Below, piece after piece: positions 14,068-19,429 of a DNA stretch of 21,218 nt; the first letter of the stretch is position 1; each line of letters opens with the position of its first letter. Source of the stretch: a virus. The DNA is taken from IMG/VR virus record IMGVR_UViG_3300047586_000047, positions 1 through 21,218 of that record, one strand, 5' to 3'. The position numbers were made by a program, and so were the translations under genes. Below the pieces are notes generated by a model. It was given only the letters and a program-made list of their open reading frames with translations. It was not told the DNA's origin and searched no databases.

Positions 14068-14281
14068 CCGGTTTTGCCTCTTTAGAGTTCCGCGGTTCCA
14101 CCAGCCAGATGCTCAGGCCAATCAGTATGGCCCCGCTGACGGCCATCGCCGCCGGCCAGGAAATGGCAAAACCCAGCCCTGTAAATAACAGGACCAGGCC
14201 TAAAATCAAAAGGATATCTGGCACTTCGATGATCGGTTTCTTGCCCCCAGCTTTTTTGGGGGTCTTTTCTGGTTCGGTCAT
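14057..14281 (-). CDS. Small membrane protein with two transmembrane helices
   Basis: A 74-aa protein starting at ATG 14281 behind AGGCGAG. It is the first gene after the leader and terminator segment. A charged, Lys/Pro-rich N-terminus (about residues 1 to 20) is followed by two hydrophobic helices (about 22 to 40, ILLILGLVLLFTGLGFAI; about 44 to 61, AMAVSGAILIGLSIWLV) and a charged tail. It overlaps the portal gene by 11 bases, so it belongs to the head operon. I do not recognise a family. A membrane protein at this position is unusual. Superinfection exclusion, membrane-linked assembly or a small holin-like role are possible but unsupported by any motif. Confidence 0.7.
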   Translation of the reverse strand: MTEPEKTPKKAGGKKPIIEVPDILLILGLVLLFTGLGFAISWPAAMAVSGAILIGLSIWLVEPRNSKEAKPDAE

Positions 14282-14324
14282 CTCGCCTCATGTCGATGAT
14301 TTTCCAGGGCAGCAATCTCGGGTT

Positions 14325-14376
14325 AAAACAAAACGCCCGCCAGAGGATGGACCTTGCGATCCATGTCTGGCGGGCG
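14325..14376 (-). terminator. Strong intrinsic terminator inside the leader of the head operon
   Basis: On the minus strand an 11-bp perfect stem (CGCCCGCCAGA with TCTGGCGGGCG) continues past a small bulge into a further 5-bp stem (ATGGA with TCCAT) around a loop of TCGCAAGG. It is followed at once by TTTTGTTTT (14333 to 14325). This is a canonical rho-independent terminator pointing toward the membrane-protein and portal genes. On the plus strand no T-run follows. As nothing is encoded between the promoter at 14430 to 14458 and this site, it would end a transcript of about 100 nt unless read through. Confidence 0.8.
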
Positions 14377-14423
14377 GTAAACTCCGTCTTTCCCTATTTA
14401 TGAGCGTCCCCATCCGCTCAATT
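14325..14423 (-). ncRNA. Candidate short leader RNA upstream of the head operon
   Basis: A transcript from the promoter at 14430 to 14458 would start near 14423 and stop at the terminator near 14325. Its 5' part forms a small hairpin (14401 to 14420, stem TGAGCG with CGCTCA, loop GATGGGGA). A possible weaker stem (TAAA with TTTA, 14378 to 14400) follows, then the terminator. The first loop contains GGATGG, which can pair with CCATCC in the 3' arm of the terminator. This suggests either a conditional leader or a free small RNA. I do not recognise an RNA family. The transcript is predicted, not seen. Confidence 0.4.
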
Positions 14424-14429
14424 GCCTCT

Positions 14430-14458
14430 ATCCTAGCATATAAATTCCAAAATTACAA
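14430..14458 (-). promoter_or_regulatory. Sigma70-type promoter with extended -10, facing the head operon
   Basis: On the minus strand the -35 box TTGTAA (14458 to 14453) is separated by 17 bp from TAGGAT (14435 to 14430). TG lies one base upstream of the latter, giving an extended -10 (TGCTAGGAT). The surrounding AT-rich spacer contrasts with the GC-rich coding sequence. The predicted start is near 14423. It lies in the largest intergenic gap and faces the membrane protein, portal and all downstream head and tail genes, so it is a good candidate for a late promoter. Confidence 0.55.
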
Positions 14459-14461
14459 GCT

Positions 14462-14477
14462 CGTTTCCACGGAAACG
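14462..14477. promoter_or_regulatory. Perfect 7+7 dyad next to the -35 box (candidate operator)
   Basis: The minus strand reads CGTTTCCGTGGAAACG: two perfect 7-base arms around a 2-base centre. It lies three bases upstream of the -35 box, centred about 46 bases upstream of the predicted transcription start. This is where a dimeric activator that touches RNA polymerase would bind. It is followed on the plus strand by a T-run and could also be read as a plus-strand terminator, but no plus-strand gene needs one. Confidence 0.45.
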
Positions 14478-14483
14478 TGTTTT

Positions 14484-14511
14484 TTGTAGGGGCGAGTCGC
14501 CGACTCGCCCG
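14484..14511. repeat. TAGGGGCG palindromic element, copy 2
   Basis: TTGTAGGGGCGAGTCG then CCGACTCGCCC, lying between the stop of the GGGPSL-protein gene and the candidate operator. Confidence 0.8.
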
Positions 14512-14519
14512 CCTCTGTC

Positions 14520-15281
14520 TCAGCAGCGGCGTATGCCACAATGGGGACATCTATCGCTATCAGGGCCACAACTATTCGCACCGGATGTGTATTTAGCGCC
14601 GCACGCAGGGCAACCGTACGCTGGAGCCGTATCCATTGTGTCCTTCGTGTTGATCTCTTTTCCTTCCCATTTCCCGAAGACTCTCACCAGCGGCCCGCTC
14701 ACCGCCCGGATCCGCTCCGCATGCGGGCATTTTTCCAGCGCCGGCCGCCAACACTCCAGGTGTTCCTCCAGCGTCATCTTGTACGCATTATTCCTCGGGT
14801 TCGCATCCGCCGGCCGCGGCCCCTGGTAACAATCCATCCCTGCCAGTAGCACCGGATTGCATCCCATCCAACACGCCAGCCACGTCGCCAGGTGGCTGCT
14901 GAAACACCCCCGCCACCATTCGACTCCACTGAGATCAACATCCGACCATTCCGCCAGCGGGCTGACTCTCATCCCCTTGAACCTGCCCATCGCCTCCAGC
15001 ATCTTCGCATTGCTCTCCGGACTGTCCCAGAATACCATGTAATCAGCCTGCACCAGTTTTTTTGGCGCCTGCACCAGCTTTATCGGCGCCTGCACATACT
15101 CCAGCCCGTGATGATTCACCGCAATCCATAGCATTCTCCCCTCTCCTGATTGTTCTTCGATCAGGAGAGGGGCTGGGGGTGAGGAAATCCGCCCCACGTC
15201 CCTCTTCAGACTTGGCCCCCCGCCCATCACCACCGCCGGCCGGCCCTGGTATTTGTCTCGCAACTTTGCAATTGGAATCAA
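14520..15281 (-). CDS. GGGPSL-motif (MptE/DUF115-like) protein with C-terminal zinc ribbon
   Basis: A 253-aa frame starting at TTG 15281, three bases after the large-terminase stop, with GAGGAG upstream; no in-frame ATG fits. The N-terminus GRPAVVMGGGPSLKRDV carries the GGGPSL loop of the MptE-like/DUF115 group (Rossmann-like proteins related to a pterin diphosphokinase and to Maf glycosyltransferases). Later parts fit the same fold (MLWIAVNHHGLEYV; YMVFWDSPES; GCNPVLLAGMDCYQG). Residues about 33 to 48 (SSPPAPLLIEEQSGEG) come from a palindromic repeat inserted between the first helix and the second strand. Residues about 63 to 80 are 21-bp tandem repeats (LVQAPIK, LVQAPKK, LVQA). The C-terminus has CPAC (224 to 227) and CPHC (245 to 248), a zinc ribbon. 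The function is unknown; nucleotide-sugar transfer or DNA/virion modification is speculation. Confidence 0.65.
   Translation of the reverse strand: MIPIAKLRDKYQGRPAVVMGGGPSLKRDVGRISSPPAPLLIEEQSGEGRMLWIAVNHHGLEYVQAPIKLVQAPKKLVQADYMVFWDSPESNAKMLEAMGRFKGMRVSPLAEWSDVDLSGVEWWRGCFSSHLATWLACWMGCNPVLLAGMDCYQGPRPADANPRNNAYKMTLEEHLECWRPALEKCPHAERIRAVSGPLVRVFGKWEGKEINTKDTMDTAPAYGCPACGAKYTSGANSCGPDSDRCPHCGIRRC
15044..15095 (-). repeat. 21-bp tandem repeat inside the GGGPSL-protein gene
   Basis: About 2.5 units beginning GTGCAGGCGCC on the minus strand encode LVQAPIK, LVQAPKK, LVQA. The period keeps the frame. Confidence 0.8.
15138..15184 (-). repeat. SPPAPL-type palindromic element, copy 5 (in frame in the GGGPSL protein)
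   Basis: It encodes SSPPAPLLIEEQSGEG between two core elements of the Rossmann-like fold. It has near-perfect arms (CTCTCCTGATCG) and the same frame as copies 3 and 4. Confidence 0.88.
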
Positions 15282-15284
15282 TTC

Positions 15285-17039
15285 TTAAACGCTCCTCACC
15301 CCTCTCGTCTCATATACCGACCCGCTCTCCCCCTGGTTCCGCATCGCCACGTCCAGCCCCATCAACAGCGTCACGATCCCGTCGATCTTCTCCTTCGATT
15401 TTGACTTATCCGGCTTGATATTCCCGGCTGGATCGGTCGTGGCGATCACATTGTCCGCCATCCAGTTCAGCACCGGGTTGTCGCCGTGCGCCAGTTTATG
15501 CCTGATCACCAGCCGCTCCAGTTCCTTCATCGGCGGGCTCATGCTCTTATACCCCTGCCCGAAATTGAACACCGGAATGTTCAAGCCCTTTTTCTCGAGC
15601 ATCTGCACCAGGAACTCGGCGTTCCAACGGTCGAATGGGATCGACATGATCTGGAACTGTTCGGCGTCCTGCTCGATTTCGTCCAGGATCCAGTCATAAT
15701 CGATCACGTTCCCCGGCGTGGCCGTCAAATATTCCTGGTCCCGCCACTGGTCGTAAGGCACCCCGTCATTTTTGCATCTCTCCACCAGGTTGTCTTCCGG
15801 GATCCAGAACCGGCACACCACGAACCACGCCTCCTCCTCCGTCAGCGGCGGGAAGACGTGCGTCAACGATGTGATATCCAGTGTCGAAGACATATCCAGC
15901 CCGGAATAACACGGCCTCCCGGCTAAATAATCCGGCAGATCCAGCGACGCCACCGGCCCCCTGCACAGCCGCCAGTCGTCCATCGGCATCCACTTGATCT
16001 CGCCGTGCACCCAGGTGTTGAGCTCCTTCTGCAAAAAGGCGTTCAACGCACTGGTCATGCTCTTCGCCCGCTCGGCCTTCGTCCGCATGTCCGACCATTT
16101 TTTGCTCACGCCCAGGTTTGGATTAGATTTGATCCAGGTCGACTCGTCCCGCCAGTCGTCGCCCTCGTCCAGCGTGTAAATGATCCCGAACCAGGCGTCA
16201 TCCTCCACCAGCCCTTCCAGGACCTGGCGCGTGTGCTCGTGCACCTCCCAGCAGACGCTCTGCCGGTTCGTCCCCGCTGTGCTGATCGCAATGATCATCG
16301 GCTGCCGCCGGCTCCCGGTCGCCGTCTCGAGCACATCCCAGACCGACCGGGTTTTGTGCGCATGTAACTCATCCACGATCGCCCCGTGGATGTTCAAGCC
16401 GTCCATCGTGTCGCTGTCTGCCCCCAGCGGTTCGAACTTCTGGTCCATCTCCGGCCGGTTCAAATTGTCTTTGAACTTGATCACGCCCCGCTTCCGCAGC
16501 ATCGGGCTCCGTCTCACCATCCTGATCGCCTCGCCGTGCACGATCCGGGCCTGGTCCCGCTTCGTGGCCGCCGTGTAGACCTCCGCCCCTGGCTCCCCGC
16601 CCGCCACTTCATCCGCAAATGCCAGATATAACCCGATCCCTGCCGCCCAGGTGCTTTTCCCTCCCTTCCTGGCCACCTCGATATATGCCGTCCTGAACCG
16701 GCGCGTGCCGCTGCTGTCCTCCCTCTGCCTGTTCTTCTCGACGATCCAGCGTGCATGCGGCGCCCGCTTCCACCCAAACAGGCACCAGGTGATGAACTGT
16801 TGCCACGGTTCGAGCACCAGTGGCTGGCCGGCCCATTCGCCTTTCGATTGCCGCAGCACGCCAAAGAACTGCAATGCCCGCTCCGCCGCCTCCTGGTCGA
16901 ACACCAGGCCCCGTTTCGCGCCTGTTTTTAGGTCATTCAGGTGCCGCTGGCAGGCCTTCCGCACCAGGCTCCCGGCCACGATCCGCCCGGCCACCACGTC
17001 CCGCGCATATCGCTCCGCTGGGTGCAGTCTCTTGGGCAT
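15285..17039 (-). CDS. terL: Terminase large subunit, HK97 type
   Basis: A 584-aa packaging motor subunit starting at ATG 17039, which shares its A with the TAA of the 70-aa gene (TAATG). The ATPase domain has Walker A at about residues 123 to 130 (ARKGGKST) and Walker B with the catalytic Glu at about 221 to 224 (AIVDELHAH). A coupling segment around ATGSRRQPMIIAISTAGTN follows. The C-terminal nuclease domain shows the acidic cluster in YSGLDMSSTLDITSL and a second site in KSKEKIDGIVTLLMGLD. The enzyme drives DNA into the prohead through the portal and cuts the concatemer. The first seven codons are duplicated 286 bp upstream, behind the small-terminase stop, so the 5' junction has been rearranged. 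Confidence 0.95.
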   Translation of the reverse strand: MPKRLHPAERYARDVVAGRIVAGSLVRKACQRHLNDLKTGAKRGLVFDQEAAERALQFFGVLRQSKGEWAGQPLVLEPWQQFITWCLFGWKRAPHARWIVEKNRQREDSSGTRRFRTAYIEVARKGGKSTWAAGIGLYLAFADEVAGGEPGAEVYTAATKRDQARIVHGEAIRMVRRSPMLRKRGVIKFKDNLNRPEMDQKFEPLGADSDTMDGLNIHGAIVDELHAHKTRSVWDVLETATGSRRQPMIIAISTAGTNRQSVCWEVHEHTRQVLEGLVEDDAWFGIIYTLDEGDDWRDESTWIKSNPNLGVSKKWSDMRTKAERAKSMTSALNAFLQKELNTWVHGEIKWMPMDDWRLCRGPVASLDLPDYLAGRPCYSGLDMSSTLDITSLTHVFPPLTEEEAWFVVCRFWIPEDNLVERCKNDGVPYDQWRDQEYLTATPGNVIDYDWILDEIEQDAEQFQIMSIPFDRWNAEFLVQMLEKKGLNIPVFNFGQGYKSMSPPMKELERLVIRHKLAHGDNPVLNWMADNVIATTDPAGNIKPDKSKSKEKIDGIVTLLMGLDVAMRNQGESGSVYETRGVRSV

Positions 17040-17045
17040 TATTTC
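17019..17045 (-). repeat. 27-bp direct repeat, left copy (terL start)
   Basis: It spans the last codon and stop of the 70-aa gene and the first seven codons of terL. It is identical to 17305 to 17331, with mismatches immediately on both sides. Confidence 0.9.
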
Positions 17046-17251
17046 CTCGGTAATAACTTCAGGCGCAGTTCATCAGGTTTGACCGCCTTTACGCGAAAGC
17101 GGCTATCTCTAATTTCGATAATTTCTCCCACTCTGAACCATCCTCTATGTTTAGGAAATTTTGCTTCCAATTCTTGCATGGCGATTTTTAATTCTTCTTC
17201 GGTTTTACCTTCGACCATTTCAAAACGACCTTTTCCAGTATCCATTTTCAT
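17039..17251 (-). CDS. Small basic protein inserted between terminase genes
   Basis: A 70-aa protein with a strong ribosome-binding site (AAAAAGGAGTGA) before ATG 17251. The N-terminal half is helical and acidic (EGKTEEELKIAMQELEAKFP). The C-terminal half is a small beta unit (GWFRVGEIIEIRDSRFRVKA, then ELRLKLLPRK) similar in style to short phage proteins of unknown role. Its last codon, stop and the following terL start are part of a 27-bp sequence repeated behind the small-terminase gene. I infer that it arrived as an insertion that recreated the coupled TAATG junction. It is absent from the usual terS-terL order. Confidence 0.72.
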   Translation of the reverse strand: MKMDTGKGRFEMVEGKTEEELKIAMQELEAKFPKHRGWFRVGEIIEIRDSRFRVKAVKPDELRLKLLPRK

Positions 17252-17268
17252 TCACTCCTTTTTCTCCA

Positions 17269-17292
17269 TAGGGGCGGATCTGCATGTCCGCC
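17269..17292. repeat. TAGGGGCG palindromic element, copy 3
   Basis: TAGGGGCGGATCTGC then ATGTCCGCC, located inside the 286-bp segment inserted between the terminase genes, just before the ribosome-binding site of the 70-aa gene. Confidence 0.7.
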
Positions 17293-17295
17293 TGT

Positions 17296-17325
17296 TCATT
17301 CCTTTGGGTGCAGTCTCTTGGGCAT
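17296..17325 (-). pseudogene. Vestigial copy of the terL start
   Basis: ATG 17325 overlaps the small-terminase stop (TAATG) and opens a nine-codon frame, MPKRLHPKE, ending in TGA at 17296. Its first seven codons equal those of the real large terminase at 17039. It lies within the upstream copy of a 27-bp direct repeat. I read it as the original terL start, cut off when the 286-bp segment with the 70-aa gene came in. Confidence 0.6.
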
Positions 17326-17331
17326 TATTTC
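17305..17331 (-). repeat. 27-bp direct repeat, right copy (terS end)
   Basis: It spans the last codon and stop of terS and a vestigial terL start. It lies 286 bp from the left copy and bounds the segment with the 70-aa gene. Confidence 0.9.
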
Positions 17332-17810
17332 TGCACCTTGACCTTCGGTCCGAATAATACTTTCTCCAGCTTTTCCTCTTCCTCGGGCGGCTCCGCCTTT
17401 ACCCTGGTCCGGCTGCTGGGCGTTATCCCAAATTCCGCAGCCAGGCTGTTGAGCTGCGCCAGGCTGCGGTTCGCAATGGCCAGCCACGGGTTCTGCACAT
17501 AGTTCCCCTTGGTCGTTGTAAGTACTTCCCCATGTTTGGCGATCTCTTTTTCCGCTTTCAACCAACGCTGGTACACCTTGCAATAACGTGCCAGGGCATC
17601 CTGGTCCACCTCGGTCAGCACGCCCATCCTGTGCAGCTGGGCCGCCAACTTTTGCCATTTCTTCTTCGCCTCCCCGGTCAAATGCTCTGGTGGAGGCGGT
17701 ACCCGGCTCGGTCTCCCAGGCTGGGGCTCTGCCCGGTTGAGTGCGCGGTGTCCCGGGTTGCCCGCCAGAACCTTCACGGCGGTGGGCAGGGGTTTTCTTC
17801 CACTGGTCAT
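17325..17810 (-). CDS. terS: Terminase small subunit, P27 family
   Basis: A 161-aa DNA-recognition subunit starting at ATG 17810. The P27 family signature is clear: GRKPLPTAVKVLAGNPGHRA at the start, then HLTGEAKKKWQKLAAQLHRM, LTEVDQDALARYCKVYQRW, and AAEFGITPSSRTRV near the end. The Pro-rich stretch after residue 30 and the acidic EEEEKLE tail are typical. Its TAA is followed by a vestigial nine-codon copy of the large-terminase start (MPKRLHPKE, 17325 to 17296), then by the 70-aa gene. The HNH gene lies just upstream, an arrangement known from HK97-like phages where HNH proteins assist packaging. Confidence 0.92.
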   Translation of the reverse strand: MTSGRKPLPTAVKVLAGNPGHRALNRAEPQPGRPSRVPPPPEHLTGEAKKKWQKLAAQLHRMGVLTEVDQDALARYCKVYQRWLKAEKEIAKHGEVLTTTKGNYVQNPWLAIANRSLAQLNSLAAEFGITPSSRTRVKAEPPEEEEKLEKVLFGPKVKVQK

Positions 17811-17938
17811 AGCCCCCCCATTTCATTTCTCGGCTTGATCCCCACGCTGTTACATATCGCGGATTTATACCCCCCGCCTCGCATTTCGCGGACATGTATA
17901 AACAACCTTACCCTAACCGGTCTAGCCCAATTATCCAT
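17807..17938 (-). CDS. Possible 43-aa peptide between HNH and terS
   Basis: A frame from ATG 17938 (MDNWARPVRVRLFIHV...) to TGA 17807 overlaps the small-terminase start as ATGA, which is typical of coupled genes, and GGGGAG lies 9 bases before the ATG. It fills the 142-bp gap after the HNH gene. The peptide is basic and has no recognisable motif, so it could equally be an untranslated leader. Confidence 0.3.
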   Translation of the reverse strand: MDNWARPVRVRLFIHVREMRGGGYKSAICNSVGIKPRNEMGGL

Positions 17939-17952
17939 AGATTTAATCTCCC

Positions 17953-18336
17953 CTATATCCCCCAACGGCCATTCTCGATTGCCGTCTTGCGACTGTGACA
18001 TGTATGGCATAGGGCCTGGAGGTTGTCCCATTCATCTTTACCGTTGTTCTTCCGCGATAGTATATGATCCACGTCAGTTGATCTCACCACTTGCAGACCA
18101 TGTATCTGGTATGGATCCTCGCAGTTTGGATGCCGGCGCAGATATGCGACGCGCAAGCCTTGCCACTTCGAACCATAACCTCGTGCGGCTGCAGATGGTC
18201 GGTTATCCTTTTGTCGCTCTAGCCGATTTGCTCGCATCCGGTTGATGATTGCATGATGGTAATCGCACCGACCGCCTTGATAGGCCGGGCGCGGGCAACC
18301 TGGCCAGCCGCAGATGGATGGTGGTTTACGCGGCAT
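17953..18336 (-). CDS. HNH endonuclease, packaging-associated
   Basis: I choose ATG 18336 (MPRKPPSICGWPGCPRPAYQ), 11 bases inside the end of the upstream gene, giving 127 aa; the frame is open to 18399 but the extra residues look unrelated. An N-terminal CxxxxC...CxxH zinc motif (CGWPGC, CDYHH) is followed by SAAARGYGSKWQGLRVAYLR. The HNH core is DVDHILSRKNNGKDEWDNLQ with ALCHTCHSRKT, containing the DH, N and CxxCHxxKT positions expected of the beta-beta-alpha metal site. Such enzymes lie next to terminase genes in many HK97-like phages and are required with the terminase for cohesive-end cutting. The same fold is used by homing endonucleases, but the terS neighbour favours a packaging role. 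Confidence 0.88.
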   Translation of the reverse strand: MPRKPPSICGWPGCPRPAYQGGRCDYHHAIINRMRANRLERQKDNRPSAAARGYGSKWQGLRVAYLRRHPNCEDPYQIHGLQVVRSTDVDHILSRKNNGKDEWDNLQALCHTCHSRKTAIENGRWGI

Positions 18337-18607
18337 GTTTGCCATCCAATTCGGTCTGGCCAAGCACGGTACGCAGGACTTGTTCCAGCCTTTGGTCATT
18401 CACGTTCCAGTGCATGAGTTGACCACAATGGATACAGAACAGACTCTGCCCATCCTTGATCAACAGATCGCCGACATGTAGTAGATATAACCCTGGTTCC
18501 CAACCATACAGCCTGCCAATCTCATGCTGGCATAATGGATTGATGCACTGAACCGGATTACCGTGTACCATTGGCAGTGGCCGACTGATCGCCTTGGATT
18601 TGCTCAT
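18326..18607 (-). CDS. Small zinc-ribbon protein
   Basis: A 93-aa protein whose ATG (18607) overlaps the stop of the upstream gene as ATGA. Two Cys pairs, CINPLC near residue 21 and CIHCG near residue 58, frame a stretch with LYGWEPGLYLLHVGDLLIKD and suggest a structural zinc ribbon. No catalytic motif is visible. It overlaps the HNH gene by 11 bases. In this cassette it may be a DNA- or RNA-binding accessory protein; the function is not known. Confidence 0.7.
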   Translation of the reverse strand: MSKSKAISRPLPMVHGNPVQCINPLCQHEIGRLYGWEPGLYLLHVGDLLIKDGQSLFCIHCGQLMHWNVNDQRLEQVLRTVLGQTELDGKHAA

Positions 18608-18978
18608 AGTTTTACCTGCCTTAAACTGACATATCCGTCCTCGATGCAGAACTCTGCCCGCCGGGCGGAATGTTTCTCCAGGTAACGTTTAGCGGTTTCT
18701 GTGCTGACATTCAATTCGTACGCCGCCTCTCGGATTGCCTCTCGGTATGAGAGCGGACCATCCTCTCGCAAGATTTCGCTGATCAGCCGCACGAAAGCCC
18801 GCTCGGCGTCATTGTTGAATGTCAGAATGTCGCTTTGCTTCAGTCCCTGGCTCGGCAGGTCGATCCGGCGGGGGCTCTTCGTCTTGCCCGACGCCGCTTG
18901 TGCATGCGCCCGCAGCGCCGCCCGGTGCGGTCTGACTATATTTTCCGGCAGGTCCGATTTCGGGAACTTCTTGCTCAT
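18604..18978 (-). CDS. Helix-turn-helix-like DNA-binding protein
   Basis: A 124-aa protein starting at ATG 18978 behind GGAGATTAG. The N-terminal half is basic and Pro/Ser-rich. The C-terminal half reads LSYREAIREAAYELNVSTET then AKRYLEKHSARRAEFCIEDG, which looks like a helix-turn-helix or small winged helix (a helix, the turn LNVST, a recognition helix, then a short strand pair). It is the first gene after a candidate promoter and a GA/GT microsatellite leader. It could be a regulator of the packaging and late genes, or a DNA-binding packaging accessory. The family is not identified. Confidence 0.65.
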   Translation of the reverse strand: MSKKFPKSDLPENIVRPHRAALRAHAQAASGKTKSPRRIDLPSQGLKQSDILTFNNDAERAFVRLISEILREDGPLSYREAIREAAYELNVSTETAKRYLEKHSARRAEFCIEDGYVSLRQVKL

Positions 18979-18986
18979 CTAATCTC

Positions 18987-19020
18987 CACTCACACACACA
19001 CACGCACACACACTCTCTCT
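18987..19020. repeat. (CA)n/(CT)n dinucleotide microsatellite in a 5' leader
   Basis: On the plus strand a CA tract (18991 to 19013, broken once by CG) runs directly into a CT tract (19013 to 19020). On the transcribed strand it reads GA repeats, then GT repeats, ending 9 to 12 bases before the start codon at 18978, close to the ribosome-binding site. Dinucleotide tracts of this length are uncommon in bacterial or phage DNA and are prone to slippage. Confidence 0.85.
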
Positions 19021-19022
19021 TT

Positions 19023-19052
19023 TTAATAGAGGGATCTGAAATTTACTCTCAA
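19023..19052 (-). promoter_or_regulatory. Possible sigma70-type promoter for the HTH, zinc-ribbon and HNH genes
   Basis: On the minus strand TTGAGA (19052 to 19047, one mismatch to TTGACA) is followed after 18 bp by TATTAA (19028 to 19023). The box overlaps the stop of the 126-aa gene. The transcript would begin near 19016, inside the microsatellite. This is the only gap over 60 bp in the right-hand cassette, which supports a new transcription start here. The -10 match is modest. Confidence 0.35.
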
Positions 19053-19429
19053 AACGGCATGGATAGCCGTGCAGATTGCACGCGTTTCCCACCGCGTGCA
19101 TATACCCGGTTTGCCTCTTCTGACGCCTGGACCTGCTCTTCCAACCTGCGCAGATTCGCCACAGCCTCCTCCACCCAGGCCGGCACACGCCGGCCGCCTT
19201 TGACTTTCCTGCCACAGCCCACGCAGACCGGCGGCAGCCCCAGCCTTTGGCGTGTCTCGATCCGGGCTGGATCATAACCCTGTGTGGCTATGCGCTGCGC
19301 CAGACCGGGATCCGGCCGGCCGTCGCTGGTCAGCACGCCGCAGATCTGCGCGGACTTCCGCCAGGAATGCGTCAGGGCGTGTTCCTGGCGCAGATTCCTT
19401 GCCAGGTGGATCAATGTTCGGGTTTTCAC
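19049..19429 (-). CDS. Protein with CxxC motif and helical tail, unknown function
   Basis: I choose GTG 19429, which overlaps the stop of the upstream gene as GTGA, giving 126 aa (VKTRTLIHLARNLRQEHALT). The longer frame to 19585 is a shadow of that neighbour. The N-terminal part is basic. A middle part contains GRPDPGLAQRIATQGYDPAR. A single VCVGCG pair follows, then a helical, probably coiled-coil stretch (VEEAVANLRRLEEQVQASEE). The layout suggests a small nucleic-acid-binding or recombination accessory protein, but I recognise no family. Confidence 0.62.
   Translation of the reverse strand: MKTRTLIHLARNLRQEHALTHSWRKSAQICGVLTSDGRPDPGLAQRIATQGYDPARIETRQRLGLPPVCVGCGRKVKGGRRVPAWVEEAVANLRRLEEQVQASEEANRVYARGGKRVQSARLSMPF

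Noticed and set aside
14462-14485. Inverted repeat followed by a T-run as a plus-strand terminator
   Set aside because: There are no genes on the plus strand. The symmetry and position next to the -35 box fit an operator better, though both readings are possible.
17296-17895. A 199-codon frame on the minus strand covering terS in another frame
   Set aside because: It overlaps the whole of terS and is rich in Gly/Arg/Gln without motifs. Only its last nine codons are of interest, as the vestigial terL start.
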